Made by a program: the position numbers and the translations under genes
Shown: in pieces, positions 40,701 to 47,809 of the stretch
Position numbering within the stretch: the stretch's first letter is position 1
Layout: the number at the start of each line of letters is the position of its first letter
The notes under the pieces: model-generated
What the model was told of the DNA's origin: nothing
Databases searched by the model: none
Seen by the model: only the letters and a program-made list of their open reading frames with translations
Assembly (NCBI GenBank): GCA_030549495.1
Contig: JAUIRK010000101.1
Coordinates: 930,001-994,000 of the forward strand
DNA: 64,000 bases
Source of the DNA: Nectonema munidae
Taxonomy: Eukaryota; Nematomorpha; Nectonematoida; Nectonematidae
Direction: 5' to 3'

Positions 40701-43469
40701 TCAATTTTCTCACAAAAATGAACTTCAATATTTTCTTCAAGTCTCAGAGTAGAAGCAATTTCTGTTGTTTTAAAATTAGGTCGCATTTTTTTTAAATATG
40801 TTGATTCTCTACTTGTAACGTCGATGAAGAGTTCAGTGATGCATCTCTTTCAGTGTAATAAACTTCAATAGTCCCAGCGACATCCCGTACATCAGATAAA
40901 CTTTCAAGATCGTCTTCTAAGATGTTTTCTTCATCAGTTAGGGCATCGGGTAAGGGCGGCAATAAGGATACTTCCACTTCATCAAGTAAAGGTTCTTCGT
41001 TCAATTCTTCTAAAAAACCTTCTGCTTCCTTTACAGTTAAAACTTTACGCAATGGCATTGAAAACAAAAAACTAGAAACAAAATGAAGAAATAAAATGCA
41101 AAAAAATTTCACGTCAATAAGTGCAGCTGTTGATATATAAGTACTGTTTATATTATAGTACTGTTTATATTGTACACAACAAACTTATAACACATAATGT
41201 ATAGGCATTATAAAGAGGAAGCTTTTATTTTTTGACAATATATAATGCAGCTGTTATTACAGCCTTAGACAGCACAAATAAGTTGACAGCACAATTTATA
41301 CGGTAAACGGCTATTTATTGAAATTTTAGGTCATCAATCATGGCAATTTTGCTGCCTGATCAAAGTGAATACTGTGACATGCTTTATGGTTTTTGAAATT
41401 TCAATAAATCGCCTACAACCATTTATATATGCATTATACAAATGGCACTATCGAAATTTAGAAAACATTCAAGAATGTATGTATAAGAATAAATTTGCGT
41501 CTTCTGCCCATTATCCCATAAGTGGGATGCTAATGTGTGATCGTAAATTTTTATAATTTTGCAATATATAAAACAAATTTGATCACATAATTTATATTAT
41601 TGAAATGTTTTCTTTATATACTGAATTATGTGTGAAACTTGGTGTTTTTAGATAGATTTGAATCAATAAGTAAATTAATCAAAAAATTTCTAAAACTTGC
41701 TTTAAAATTGAAAAAAAATAGTCAAATTGAATAAAAAAAAATTTTTATAAAGTTATAAAGGATTGAAGGGAATGATAGTAACTATTTAAAACTAAAAGTT
41801 AAAAAATATTTTTTATTTTTAATGTTGAAGTTTACATCCCACTTGTGGGATAATGGGTTAAATATTTTCATAATTCGAACTTGTAAAAAATTCCCAATTA
41901 TTTTCTCAATTTTTTATGATAAATCTTATGCGGTAAGCGGATTTATTTTATAGTTTCAATTCGCAAAATAATAAATAATTCTTTGACTGCGTTTAATTTA
42001 TAGTAGAAGTGCAAGTTAATAGTTTTATTCCAAATAACGCCAATCCTATTTTAAGGATGGGCAAGTATGAAACATCTTTTATGAAAAACATCAATGAAAT
42101 AATAAACAACCAAAAATTCGTTATGTTTATTTTAATAAAAATGTCCTTTCTACTAGTGTTCGTCTGAGCAGAATTGTTGAGTCGAAAAAATATTTGGAGA
42201 ATTTATCATTTTTCGACTGACTCTACCCATTTGTCCTTTTTGAGACTGCAACTGCATTTATGTATAATTTTTTTAACACTTGCAAATTTGACTTTAATAA
42301 TTTAGAAGTATCCATGATCAATTTTTCTGTTTCAAATATTATAAATCTCCAAAAATTGAGATGACGTATACCATATTTCATGGTCGTTTGTGAATGTCAA
42401 TTTTAAATAGTCATTGAAAAATTTCCTGAATTTAAACATTTTTGCTTTATGTTGCAAGGAAAATGTTTGATCTATTTTGTTCATCATAATTTATTAAAAC
42501 GTTCTATTGGTTTGTATTTGTAGTTTAGTGTCTTTCTTGCATTGTCTTCAAATAAATTTTCAAAGTATTGTCTTTAACTTTTATCTAAGACAAACCAATA
42601 CGATTCATAAACTGAGTTTTGCTCCTTTTCAAATAATTATTCTTTAATTGTTCAGCCTTTTTCTATGAGTTGCAAAAATACAAGGCTTGGACTACATTTT
42701 AATGTTGCGTTTTTCAACGTTGTACACTAAAAAGAGTGTCTACATATTTATTTTTTAATCTAACGTATATGCATACAACTTATATGACATGGGGGTCGGA
42801 GTTGCAATAATTATTACGACTCCGTCTCTTCCAAAGATGCACTCCGACTCCGATTGGACTTAAAAAAAGTTCACCGTAAATATTTATTTAGATGACACAT
42901 CAAGCAATGTTGATTATAAGATGGAAAGTCTGCAGATGCTGCTTCGCTCACTAACTCTCCTGCATATCCACCCCCTCATCGAATCCAACTCGCATGACAT
43001 TAATTACCCATCTAAGTATTTGATTGATTTAATCAATAAAGATCTTTCCTGTTTGAAGGCGCTTACTGCTAAAGATATTGATGGTTCCATTACGCCATTC
43101 TACCAGTAACATCATACTCATATTTCTAACACTGCATAATTTCTTCGCATATATTTTAAAGAAGGACTATTGCTCGACTAAAAGATACTTTGAAAACAGA
43201 GTATGAAATCTTTTCATTCATTCTCACAATCTCTCCCATCACTTCAGGTATCTTATTTTTTTTTTAATCTTTCTTGACCTTCTCTAATGCCTTTTAATAC
43301 CTTATTAGTTTCTTTCAAACTTCGGCACAAAATTGTTGAAATTTATGAAGTTTGTGTTAATCTAATTTCGATCAATTGTGCACTGATCAATGATGAACTG
43401 AAGAGCCTACTACTTTTATTTTCAAAACTCTTCCCCTCTTCCCATCTTTTGTTAGAGAAAAAAGAATGA
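13653..43469 (+). CDS. MON2: MON2 homolog (Arf-GEF-like Golgi/endosome trafficking scaffold)
   Basis: MON2 is a large HEAT-repeat protein of the trans-Golgi and endosomes. It is related to the DCB, HUS and C-terminal parts of BIG/GBF Arf-GEFs but lacks a Sec7 domain; it binds Dopey and ARL1 in retrograde traffic. Read exons: 13653-13751, 21910-22086, 24748-25015, 25067-25137, 25195-25320, 25648-25848, 25902-26026, 26095-about 26228, about 26352-26442, 29541-29686, 30568-30634, 30691-30829, 30885-30983, 31053-31155, 31233-31390, 31452-31551, 31973-32671, 33978-34229, 34287-34503, 34557-34694, 34752-35134, 38488-38914, 42892-43105, 43162-43247, 43309-43469. Most join with GT-AG sites and matching phase; exceptions are around 26.2-29.5 kb and 30.98-31.05 kb. 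The total, about 1,530 residues, is somewhat shorter than the roughly 1,700 of vertebrate MON2. Diagnostic matches include FTECEIFLSLLLKLLE, TPRDAFLTHLCKLSLP and LNISLTSIGLL. The large introns are full of repeats. Confidence 0.93.
14090..15180 (+). repeat. Tandem array, about 120-140-bp unit (array 1)
   Basis: Within MON2 intron 1. At least five clear units at about 14.10-14.79 kb, each with a catcaatcaaa box, aacctgtcaaaa, ctttctaatctaaaatacc, tttttcaatacgctgaattc and a ttattttttacaaaataatt segment. Degenerate units continue to about 15.18 kb. Spacing of the catcaatcaaa box varies from 119 to 143 bp, so the units are old. Related, in reverse orientation, to the array at 47.8-48.96 kb. Confidence 0.8.
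16190..17010 (+). mobile_element. Partial third copy of the composite repeat (copy C)
   Basis: Matches 19.79-20.37 kb and the reverse of 49.94-50.53 kb, including the stretch aggttggttgagatga of the embedded tRNA-SINE (16.64-16.80 kb) and the downstream ctgttctcagaa block. It lacks the ends and the GGTC elements present in the 18.3-kb copy. The SINE sits at the same place in all three copies, so it belongs to the ancestral repeat. Intronic in MON2. Confidence 0.7.
17770..18060 (+). repeat. Partial copy of a repeat shared with 0.48-0.62 kb
   Basis: The run attccaaggggtgacagaat followed by caataatttgagcttga parallels attccaagagggcgaaatg and caataataatttgagcctga at 500-555. No matching terminal repeats are seen here, so it is a degraded relative of the 423-766 element. 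The stretch just upstream (17.29-17.53 kb) holds an unassigned GC-richer patch ending in a hAT-like GGCGACGTGACTG. Confidence 0.45.
18462..19414 (+). mobile_element. GGTC/GACC-ended element with internal module array, 953 bp
   Basis: Begins GGTCCTCAGACATTTCGTCC and ends ...AAAATGTCTGTCGACC, near-perfect inverted ends. Perfect 8-bp target duplication ctttaaaa at 18454-18461 and 19415-19422. The inverted copy B of the host repeat keeps a single ctttaaaa, the empty site. The left third is an irregular array of GACAATTCGCCCCAT modules separated by tattttcataa spacers (period about 29 bp) or abutting. No transposase frame, so non-autonomous. GG ends with 8-bp duplications fit Merlin- or Mutator-like families; the superfamily is unproven. 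Confidence 0.85.
20020..20185 (+). repeat. tRNA-derived SINE within composite repeat
   Basis: Head with A-box-like ggcaggttggttgagatgat and B-box-like gattcgattcctcatcgat; body ttcatagtttggcataagcg and catcagtgcctgg. The same SINE occurs at 16.64-16.80 kb and, reversed, at 50.10-50.28 kb, always within copies of the composite repeat. Confidence 0.75.
20404..20765 (-). mobile_element. GGTC/GACC-ended element, shorter inverted copy, 362 bp
   Basis: Starts GGTCGATAGACATTTCGCCCC and ends GGGGCGAAATGTCCGAGGACC. The flanking 8-mers aatctaac (20396-20403) and aaactaac (20766-20773) match at 7 of 8. Copy B of the host repeat shows the uninterrupted empty site with one aaactaac. The first 130 bases are the reverse complement of the right end of the 953-bp copy, so the two lie in opposite orientation; most of the middle is missing. 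The right side is four to five roughly 45-bp repeats of a GGGGCGAATTGTCCATG type module. Confidence 0.85.
21016..21227 (+). mobile_element. Miniature hAT-type element with 8-bp duplication
   Basis: Starts CAGTGGTGTAACCAG and ends CTAGCTACGTCACTG, the widespread hAT CAGTGRCGTAGCYAG end type. Flanks gatagaag (21008-21015) and gagagaag (21228-21235) match at 7 of 8. The interior has a 15-16-base poly-G tract. The same insertion sits at the matching position in copy B (49098-49316), so it predates the duplication of the larger repeat. Confidence 0.8.
21910..22086 (+). CDS. MON2: MON2 exon 2
   Basis: Opens after a TTTTTTTAG acceptor in phase 0 and encodes 59 residues, including NVISPFMLACDTKNLKLISI, which matches the [20 protein letters not shown] block of the MON2 DCB domain. 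Ends at a GTATTT donor, phase 0. Confidence 0.9.
22620..23870 (+). repeat. Degenerate tandem array, about 110-150-bp unit (array 2)
   Basis: Within MON2 intron 2. Repeating elements are tcatgctgatttcattt, a short gap, then aagtatcaatcaa, then a run like attattcaaattttaaa. The box recurs near 22.70, 22.81, 22.96, 23.11, 23.23, 23.61 and 23.82 kb, with decay toward the right. It shares short motifs (atcaatcaa, gctgatttcatt) with array 1, but common origin is not certain. Confidence 0.65.
24178..24265 (+). repeat. hAT-like terminal fragment
   Basis: CAGTGATTCTCGATCTTTTT resembles the common hAT end CAGTGGTTCTCAACCTTTTT, also seen reversed at 54036-54056. No partner end or duplication is convincing, so this is a weak call. 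Confidence 0.3.
24748..26026 (+). CDS. MON2: MON2 exons 3-7 (DCB domain and following linker)
   Basis: Five exons at 24748-25015, 25067-25137, 25195-25320, 25648-25848 and 25902-26026, with two introns of 51 and 57 bp and one of 53 bp. Conserved peptides in order: SVIFASVQQVILFLFDR, DLCLLANDKQCKWIKGLKEA, VLELLIFCLQKHPMIFQK, CLSPNVKYNSS, FTECEIFLSLLLKLLE. These match the end of the DCB region and the linker of MON2 closely. All splice phases agree when exon 7 ends at the GTAATT donor. Confidence 0.92.
26095..26442 (+). CDS. MON2: MON2 exon 8 region (boundaries uncertain)
   Basis: Exon 8 begins at 26095 and reads FICESFDMQANFKPMF then EITNSFGSIIQSIFLHKK, matching [20 protein letters not shown] and the following LGSFIQSLF of MON2. 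Its end is unclear: a 46-bp intron from 26229 is possible. A second segment at 26352-26442 (SNILPICRIALTIISGG) resembles the WIPILTITVQG block. Phases between these pieces and the exon at 29541 do not all agree in my reading, so one boundary is wrong or a short exon was missed. Confidence 0.65.
28803..28960 (+). repeat. tRNA-derived SINE, second body type
   Basis: A tRNA-like head (gtcggcctagtggtaggag with B box tctgggttcgattcccaat) is followed by a body with ccagatatggaagattattc. The body matches the SINE at 50.91-51.06 kb (gcagatatggaagtttctac). The head is close to a tRNA, but the 3' acceptor pairing is lost, so a functional tRNA gene is unlikely. Confidence 0.7.
29069..29233. mobile_element. 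Foldback (long inverted-repeat) element, about 165 bp
   Basis: Two 40-bp arms, one containing gttttgtcaaaagactgcct and the other its reverse complement, agree at about 38 of 40 positions around an 85-bp spacer. This is the shape of a miniature inverted-repeat element. The flanks show no clear target duplication. Intronic in MON2. Confidence 0.7.
29541..30829 (+). CDS. MON2: MON2 exons, HUS-like block
   Basis: Exons 29541-29686, 30568-30634 and 30691-30829; the last two are separated by a 56-bp intron. Peptides: LIQNGYFETMSYACIMEIVR (matching IPEGYAMSVAFHCLLDLVR), SSWCGILTSLSLLLET (NACWCGLLAALSLLLD), NTPRDAFLTHLCKLSLP (TSRDAFITAICKGSLP). Phases agree within the block. Confidence 0.9.
30885..31551 (+). 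CDS. MON2: MON2 exons before the large central exon
   Basis: Exons 30885-30983 (variable Ser/Asn-rich), 31053-31155 (CTRTLSSLIFNHYSLLDFSC, matching [20 protein letters not shown]), 31233-31390 and 31452-31551 (DFTESSLLSFFEAILKTFSE). Phase between the first two does not agree in my reading (phase 0 out, phase 2 needed), so one of those boundaries is probably wrong. The others join cleanly. Confidence 0.82.
31973..32671 (+). CDS. MON2: MON2 central exon (699 bp)
   Basis: A 233-codon exon in phase 0 from an ATAG acceptor to a GTATAA donor. It includes NIERYHLFWDDLTSTLLNSI (family: NMHRIEILWRPLTGHLLEV), a serine/charged stretch, and a very conserved end, TLDLNISLTSIGLL (family: NQELNISLTSIGLL). 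This is the longest uninterrupted coding segment of the window. Confidence 0.95.
32672..33977. other. MON2 intron, no repeats recognised
   Basis: 1.3 kb of AT-rich intron between the exon ending SIGLL and the one starting WNVSDFL. No terminal repeats, SINE heads or tandem structure noticed. Confidence 0.5.
33978..35134 (+). CDS. MON2: MON2 exons of the C-terminal Mon2 domain
   Basis: Exons 33978-34229, 34287-34503, 34557-34694 and 34752-35134, separated by introns of 57, 53 and 57 bp. Matches in order: WNVSDFLHQNW, DASIRKSAIQTLFSILEAHA (family: PAVRKSAGQTLFSTIGAHG), IILHHSKDTQLKKWSES (ILIHHSRDTAEKQWAET), NTAIKSLQEI. Phases all agree. The run of tiny introns contrasts with the 3.35-kb intron that follows. 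Confidence 0.94.
35205..35290 (+). mobile_element. hAT-like terminus in MON2 intron
   Basis: CAGGGTTTCCCTAAGTGGG followed by ttccacgggacccaagg has the CAGGGTTTCCC form of some hAT ends. No partner terminus identified downstream, so probably a solo or truncated end. Confidence 0.4.
36017..36240 (-). mobile_element. Penelope-like reverse-transcriptase fragment
   Basis: The minus-strand peptide ends with ELSMGGKLSSTLSKLYMNNF, matching the GxxMGSPLSPxLAxIYMxxFE block of Penelope-like element reverse transcriptases, preceded by NTLYLQIK (family: xxYxQxxG). Only this palm segment is present; the element is a short dead fragment within a MON2 intron. Confidence 0.65.
36989..37115 (+). repeat. Two-copy tandem duplication, about 75 bp
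   Basis: Two successive copies of ttaggcttatg...ggttagg...gtcattttt. The second contains ggttagggttag, which looks telomere-like but is only two partial units. A G run of about 18 bases follows at 37198-37215. No further interpretation. Confidence 0.5.
37486..37570 (+). mobile_element. pogo/Tigger-like terminus
   Basis: CAGTGGAACCTCGATTTACG is very close to the CAGTxGAACCTCGATTA terminal repeat of pogo/Tigger elements. The opposite end is not seen, so this is a solo end or fragment in a MON2 intron. Confidence 0.5.
38488..38914 (+). CDS. MON2: MON2 exon in the divergent C-terminal third
   Basis: After an ATTTAG acceptor, 142 codons in phase: NCLKSLCKKQTPDFLTSYFE (family: [20 protein letters not shown]) and later LEKYILSCQASFSPKMLAKL (ISNEILPYANFIPKEFVGQI). 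A 200-plus-residue family segment between these two blocks is much shortened here. Ends at a GTGATA donor leaving one base, which agrees with the next exon. Confidence 0.8.
39364..41861 (-). mobile_element. piggyBac element with internally deleted transposase
   Basis: The ends carry CCCATTA-type inverted repeats against a TTAA-like target (TAAACCC at 39364; GGGTTAA ending 41861). Subterminal repeats of cccacttctgggataatggg lie at 39500-39521 and, inverted, 41508-41531. Minus-strand pieces: acidic N-terminus from 41058 (MPLRKVLTVKEAEGFLEELN); ELKAFLSILMLSGYHKLPNE and LSIDEMMIRYYGHHPCKMYM with the first catalytic Asp (40.6-40.2 kb); VNYLFFIKWLDNKPVMLVTN (40.1 kb); NANMGEVDLLDKM with the third Asp (39.97 kb); a Cys-rich C-terminus (39.7 kb). 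The segment that should carry the second Asp (DNFFTS-like), between VVTDLTKTI and RGFYDF, is missing, and frames are broken. Inactive. It lies antisense in a MON2 intron. Confidence 0.9.
42892..43469 (+). CDS. MON2: MON2 last three exons and stop codon
   Basis: Exons 42892-43105, 43162-43247 and 43309-43469, phases agreeing with the exon ending 38914 and with each other; introns of 56 and 61 bp. The C-terminal reading IVEIYEVCVNLISINCALIN...LLLLFSKLF parallels the family's final QVIALYPTLVECITCSSSEV...LVPFKDF. TGA stop at 43467-43469. An aataaa lies about 65-70 bases downstream. Confidence 0.85.
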
Positions 43470-43910
43470 ACTCAAAATTGGCCAACACTTACTATTTATT
43501 TTTAATCTTTATAAAGATTTTAATTTTATAATAAATTTTTTAGTTCTGTTATTTTTGATTTTCTAGCCACTACATACTGCAAAATTTCCAATATTTACCC
43601 TGCCGGTTATATAACACTTTTTAATGTTAATCAGAATTGAGAATCATAAGATGATTGGGTATTTTTTATTTGTATAAATGTTGTGGAACGACTCTTTTAT
43701 TTATAGTTTAAATATATCTAACATTCAGGAGTATCGTGAAAACTATAAAACCGTATAAGCGTCATCTGTTTTAAAATATTATGAATAAACTTTTCAATAA
43801 ATAATTTTATGCATTCTTTAACTTTTTTTTAGTTTATGAGTTAATTTATTTTAGTTCGAAAATCGTAATCATTTTTATTTATTTGAAGCGGTCGTCATTA
43901 TAATAGGATG

Positions 43911-44540
43911 TCATTGACATTGTTGTCCTCCTCAATCAAAGTTCCTTGAATAAAATATCAGTGCAGCTAACATTACTTCATACGCGGGGTGTTACTAGCC
44001 GTCAAACAGCTCCTTCCCGATTGAGGTTAGTAAGGTATTTTCCCAATTGAGTTTTCAAATGATTTTTGAGTATGAGAAAATAGAATATTAAATGTGTTAA
44101 TTAGATAAAATAGTTTGTTGTTGTTGCTTTAAAAATTAAGTTATCTAAAAGACTAATTCTTAAAATTAAAAAACTCTAATACCTTTGCACATCATTTCCC
44201 AATCCCTAGCTAAGAACCTTAATTAGAAATTTTGATTAACACTTCTATCTCTATTTCAAAGTATCTTTTAGTCGATCAATGTCCTTATATGCGAAGAATT
44301 TATGCTAGTTATAGAAATATGGGTATGATGTTACAGGTAAAATGGCGTAATCGATGCATCCACATCCTTCGATATAGAGATAGCGGATCTTGTAAATTTA
44401 AGAATTGGTACCATTATGCCTGTAAATGAACCAAAATATTGAAAATGTGTCACCTCACGTATCCCAAGAAGCTCGGGGACAAGCCACCCTTAGTAAAGAG
44501 GATCTTATAGAAGGGTCATTTTAAAAATAGAGCAGGAAAA
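43911..44540 (+). CDS. Possible unassigned short exons downstream of MON2
   Basis: Three segments are more codon-like and GC-richer than their surroundings. 43.91-44.03 kb is open through QLTLLHTRGVTSRQTAPSRL and ends at a GTTAGT donor. About 44.26-44.34 kb (YLLVDQCPYMRRIYASYRNM) starts after a TTTCAAAG acceptor and ends at a GTAAAA donor. Near 44.41-44.52 kb a short frame begins MNQNIENVSPHVSQEARGQA. In another frame 44.34-44.44 kb reads ADLVNLRIGTIMPVNEPKY, faintly like the start of an EMAPII-type tRNA-binding domain. The pieces could be exons of a small gene or a decayed fragment; no product is assigned. Confidence 0.25.
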
Positions 44541-44879
44541 CATTCATATGGGGACTGAGCTGAGATTTTAATATTTTAGATAACTAAAATAGGCATGTAA
44601 ATGATTTGTTCACATATCTTTTCAAACTTCAAAAACTTAGAGAGAGCTTAAAAGGAAAAAATTAATTAGAGAGGGTTAGTCTTGAAACTTTTATCTCTAT
44701 TTTGAAAAAGTTTTTGCAAGATAAAAACAGATCAAACGTAATACTATATTATGTACTTCACCAAAGTATATTATTAAAAAATTGGACACACGTTCACCTT
44801 GTTTAAAATTGGAAAGGATTTTTGAAGGTTATAGCAGCGAAAACCTCCAGAAAATTAGATATGAATATTTTGCCTGAAT

Positions 44880-46200
44880 AAAAAAATAAAATTTTCAGCG
44901 TTCTAAATTAATTTTATAATGTGTTCATTTACTTTTAAAACCTATTGCATACGTAAAACCGCACTAAAAAGACTTTTTAAAAAAAGATAACTTTTGTAAA
45001 TTTTAGCACGATCTATTTCTAAAAAAAATCATATGTATTAAATAAAATATTTTTTAATTTTTATAAAACTAAGGATTTAAGTAGAATCTGATCAACCATT
45101 TCCGAATCTGCTATTCCCTTTTCCGTATCTATTATAGTTTTTGAGAAAATTGGCGTTAAATTTAACATAGTGGGTATAGGAAAAAATAATATATTCGGAG
45201 TTCCGACCGAATGTACGTTCCAAACATAATATTTTTAACTTATTTAGAATTATAAAATCTAACTCCTTTATTTACGATTAAAAACTTGCAAAAAGTGTTT
45301 CTCGTTCACCTAAAAAGCAGAAAATCACATTATAATACGTATTTAAGCTTTTTTTTATCTGAACTTGATGTAATTACAATTTTGCATTCTAGATGAGTTT
45401 TTAAGGACAATTCTCGTAGTGAAACTCTTTTTTTCATAGTTTTTGAGAAAATAACTGCCAAAATTTTGAAAAGAAAATTAATTTTTATAATTCAATTTTC
45501 AATACCACTTTTCTGACTAATTATGAAATGCTGAATCAGAATCTGTTGTCAAAATTGGCATAAATATTATAGTTGTCAATTACTACTTTAACTATCATTG
45601 AATTTCTGTAAAATTTATATTTTTATAGTGCATTCTGGTTCATTTTTATGCGTAAATCTGAATTTAATGAGAATTGTCATAGCATGTACAGTTTTTTTTT
45701 TTAGAAAATCGGAGTCAAAGTTGCCAAATTTCAATTTTGGCGAAATTTAAAGAGCTGTAGAACCGAAGTTCTACGAAATCTGCGTTTCATATATATTTTT
45801 TCGGAATCAGCATAAAAAATTTTACAAGATGGTGTTTTTTTTGTTTCAATTTAAAAGAAAAATTCTCTCAAAAATTTTTTGGGGACCTTAGAAAAAAAAA
45901 TTAATTTTTTAGAATTTAAAACTCAGGATTTAAGTATAGATTAATAAAAATTTCCTAATTTGCTATTCGTTTTTTCGAATCTATTATAGTTTTTGAGGAA
46001 ATCACTTCCTAACTTATCACTAAAAATATAACAAATTGGATACCTAGTACATTTTATTTTGCAATAAACACAAAAATTAGCTACTAAAATAACTTTTAAG
46101 TTGTGTGACGTTTGTCGGACTCATTTCAAGTATCTATAACCGTTTTTTTCCACTAGTATTCCTGCAGAATGACGTTTATGTTATAGAAATCCCATGTTAA
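44880..46200. repeat. Very degenerate tandem repeat, about 270-300-bp period
   Basis: The box tatagtttttgagaaaat recurs near 45.13, 45.44, 45.70 and 45.98 kb, preceded at 45.07 and 45.93 kb by the similar runs aaggatttaagtagaatctg and aggatttaagtatagatta. Divergence between units is high. No coding potential. The flanking 46.2-47.7 kb stretch shows nothing further. Confidence 0.5.
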
Positions 46201-47809
46201 AATTTTTTGGGAAATAAGTTCTATTAGCATGTTAATCAATGATGTACAAGGAGTCAAATGTGTTTTTATTTGTCGTCTTCATCTTATAATTTAGGTTTTA
46301 AAATGTGAAAAACTTGCACTAAATGTATCGCAAAGTACCTTTAATCTTTAATATTTTTGGATGAAACTTCATATACTTAGAGCGATTAGTAAAAGAATAG
46401 CAGTTTCAAAGTATTGTCACTTGATTTTTAACTTTACAAATCGTTTTGATCTGTTTAATACTTTTTTCAAATTTTGGATGATTTTTCAATTTTTTTTATC
46501 GGAACGTCGGTAAAATGTGTGTTGATGCCATCCCTAAAAAAATTAAAAAGTTAATTTTCATGTTCGTAAAAGTAAAATCCAATAAAAATAGGTGATATCT
46601 CGACTTTTCAAAACAATTTATTCAAAATTGAATTTTCGACCTTTACGGTATTTCTGTACCGGATTTTGGATAATACGGTTAAAAAATATCTCAAAGTGGC
46701 AATTGAATTAGTAATGTATGCGTGAAAATCAGTTCTGTAAAAAAATTTCAAAAAATGGCTGCATATTATGTATATAGTAAAAATATACTTTTTTTTGTAT
46801 ATTTTGGCTTATAATACTTTCTACAATCATCTTGAGTATGGAATATTTATTTAAAAAAAAAAACAAAACGTATTATAAATTTTTTTTGAAAATTTGTATG
46901 AGGGAAGGAACCAAGTTGAAAACTAATTGAAAAGAGAACATGTGATCAAAACAAATAATTAAAAAAAATATGTATCTTGACTAAATGGAAGATCAACATT
47001 GTTCTAATGAACTAGGAAGTGGTTTAATTATATAATATTAGATGCTTCAAAAAATATTTTGACTGTGAAAAAGAAGTTCCTCTTTTACAAATGAAAAATA
47101 TTTAAATCTATGGCTTATCATCTAGGATTACAATTAACATTTAGCTAAGATGGTAGGAAATCTAAAAATTTAGAATAGGTCAGATTTATCAAAAATGGCA
47201 CAGATGCCAATATGTGAGAATTTAGTCACTATCAAGATATTTTTAATTTTAAATTGAATTTGTCCATCTTTTTCCTTTTGCGTCAAAGAGATCATTTTTT
47301 AGATGAAAAACGTGGACAACTTTTTGTAATTGAACAATCAACATCACGAATGATTCATCAGAAAAAAAATGAGATTGGTTGACAAATATTCAGGCCTGAT
47401 AAAAAAAAATACACGATACTGATAAAAAAAGTTTAAGATTATCAAGAAGATTCTTTAATCGGAATACTTAGAGAGAGGAAAAAAGTAATTTTATCATTAT
47501 AAAAAATTTTTCGAACACACATTGAAGAATATAATTTTCTAATGAAAAAAGAGCTACAAAGAAAGGATCATCATGGAATGAATAGCAAAATTACATACTG
47601 TACATTATAATATGACGTAGAGACTACGAGCCGATAACGAATTTGTAGCCAAAAAGATGGAGATCCTATCGAGTTACATAAGTTACTGTAGAATGAAATA
47701 TTTTGAGTGAATTAAACACCTAAAGTTGGTTTATTAAATAAATTAAGAAAATAATTACCAGAGAAATACTGCAAGTAGAAGTTATTTTTATGTTTATATA
47801 TTTGACATT

